DNA from: DASPWV01 sp046727855
Lineage (GTDB): Bacteria; Acidobacteriota; Vicinamibacteria; Vicinamibacterales; UBA2999
Reading direction: 5' to 3'
Assembly (NCBI GenBank): GCA_046727855.1
Contig: JBKPDL010000084.1
Location: 1-23,759, forward strand
Length of the DNA: 23,759 bases
Below, piece by piece: positions 23,706 to 23,759 of the stretch. Both the position numbers and the translations under genes were made by a program. The notes under the pieces are model-generated. The model made no database searches. It was given only the letters and a program-made list of their open reading frames with translations, and was not told where the DNA came from. Position 1 is the stretch's first letter. The number at the start of each line of letters is the position of its first letter.

Positions 23706-23759
23706 CGATGCTCGCCGCGATGCAAACTCGGTCATCACATGTTGCTGAGATCGATTGGC

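Larger units (their letters stand above)
23456..23759. promoter_or_regulatory. 304-base right-edge region with hairpins and no gene
   Basis: This stretch contains the upstream region of the DUF899 gene and the three inverted repeats at 23551-23705. No open frame here shows a recognisable domain. The promoter of the DUF899 gene should lie in the part nearest 23456-23540, but I see no clear -35/-10 pair. Confidence 0.4.

Overview
The window is GC-rich and gene-dense, with no rRNA, tRNA, CRISPR array or intact transposon that I can see. The gene families point to a soil-type Acidobacteriota, probably class Vicinamibacteria: a large Oar-like TonB-dependent receptor with an N-terminal carboxypeptidase-regulatory domain, NxxGxVAF tandem-repeat proteins, and periplasmic M28-like peptidases paired with a receptor. 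This placement is inferred from gene content only.

Layout. (1) 1-2900 is an accessory, partly decayed stretch. It holds the 3' part of an NxxGxVAF repeat protein gene, convergent with a VOC/PhnB-like gene and an AraC regulator on the minus strand. After these come two gene fossils: an NxxGxVAF gene with its middle deleted, and a MarR-type N-terminus stopped at codon 22. (2) 2947-6346 is a two-component system. The kinase carries an N-terminal acyl-CoA-ligase (4CL-like) domain that looks catalytically dead, then two PAS domains and a HisKA_3/HATPase core. It overlaps a NarL/LuxR-type response regulator by 23 bases. (3) 6598-16603 holds three paralogous exported M28-like metallopeptidases, interleaved with a YjcH-like DUF485 protein, an ActP-like solute:sodium symporter and the TonB-dependent receptor. 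(4) 16711-20148 holds an acetyl/propionyl-CoA synthetase and a crotonyl-CoA carboxylase/reductase-like enzyme. (5) 20149-23759 holds a short decayed segment, a membrane-anchored protein of unknown function and a small basic protein on the plus strand, a YihY-like membrane protein and a DUF899 thioredoxin-fold protein on the minus strand, and a hairpin-rich right edge.

How it may work together (inference). The receptor and exported peptidases would handle an external peptide-like or N-acylated substrate. The symporter would import a short monocarboxylate. The synthetase would activate it to its CoA ester, and the Ccr-like enzyme would process enoyl-CoA intermediates. The kinase and regulator sit at the head of this same-strand block. 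The arrangement recalls the CrbS/CrbR 'acetate switch', in which a kinase fused to a transporter-like domain and a LuxR-type regulator control acs and actP; here the kinase is instead fused to a dead acyl-CoA ligase. That pseudo-ligase sensor kinase, and a conserved Glu-Glu to His-His change in the active site of all three M28 paralogues, are the two observations most worth following.
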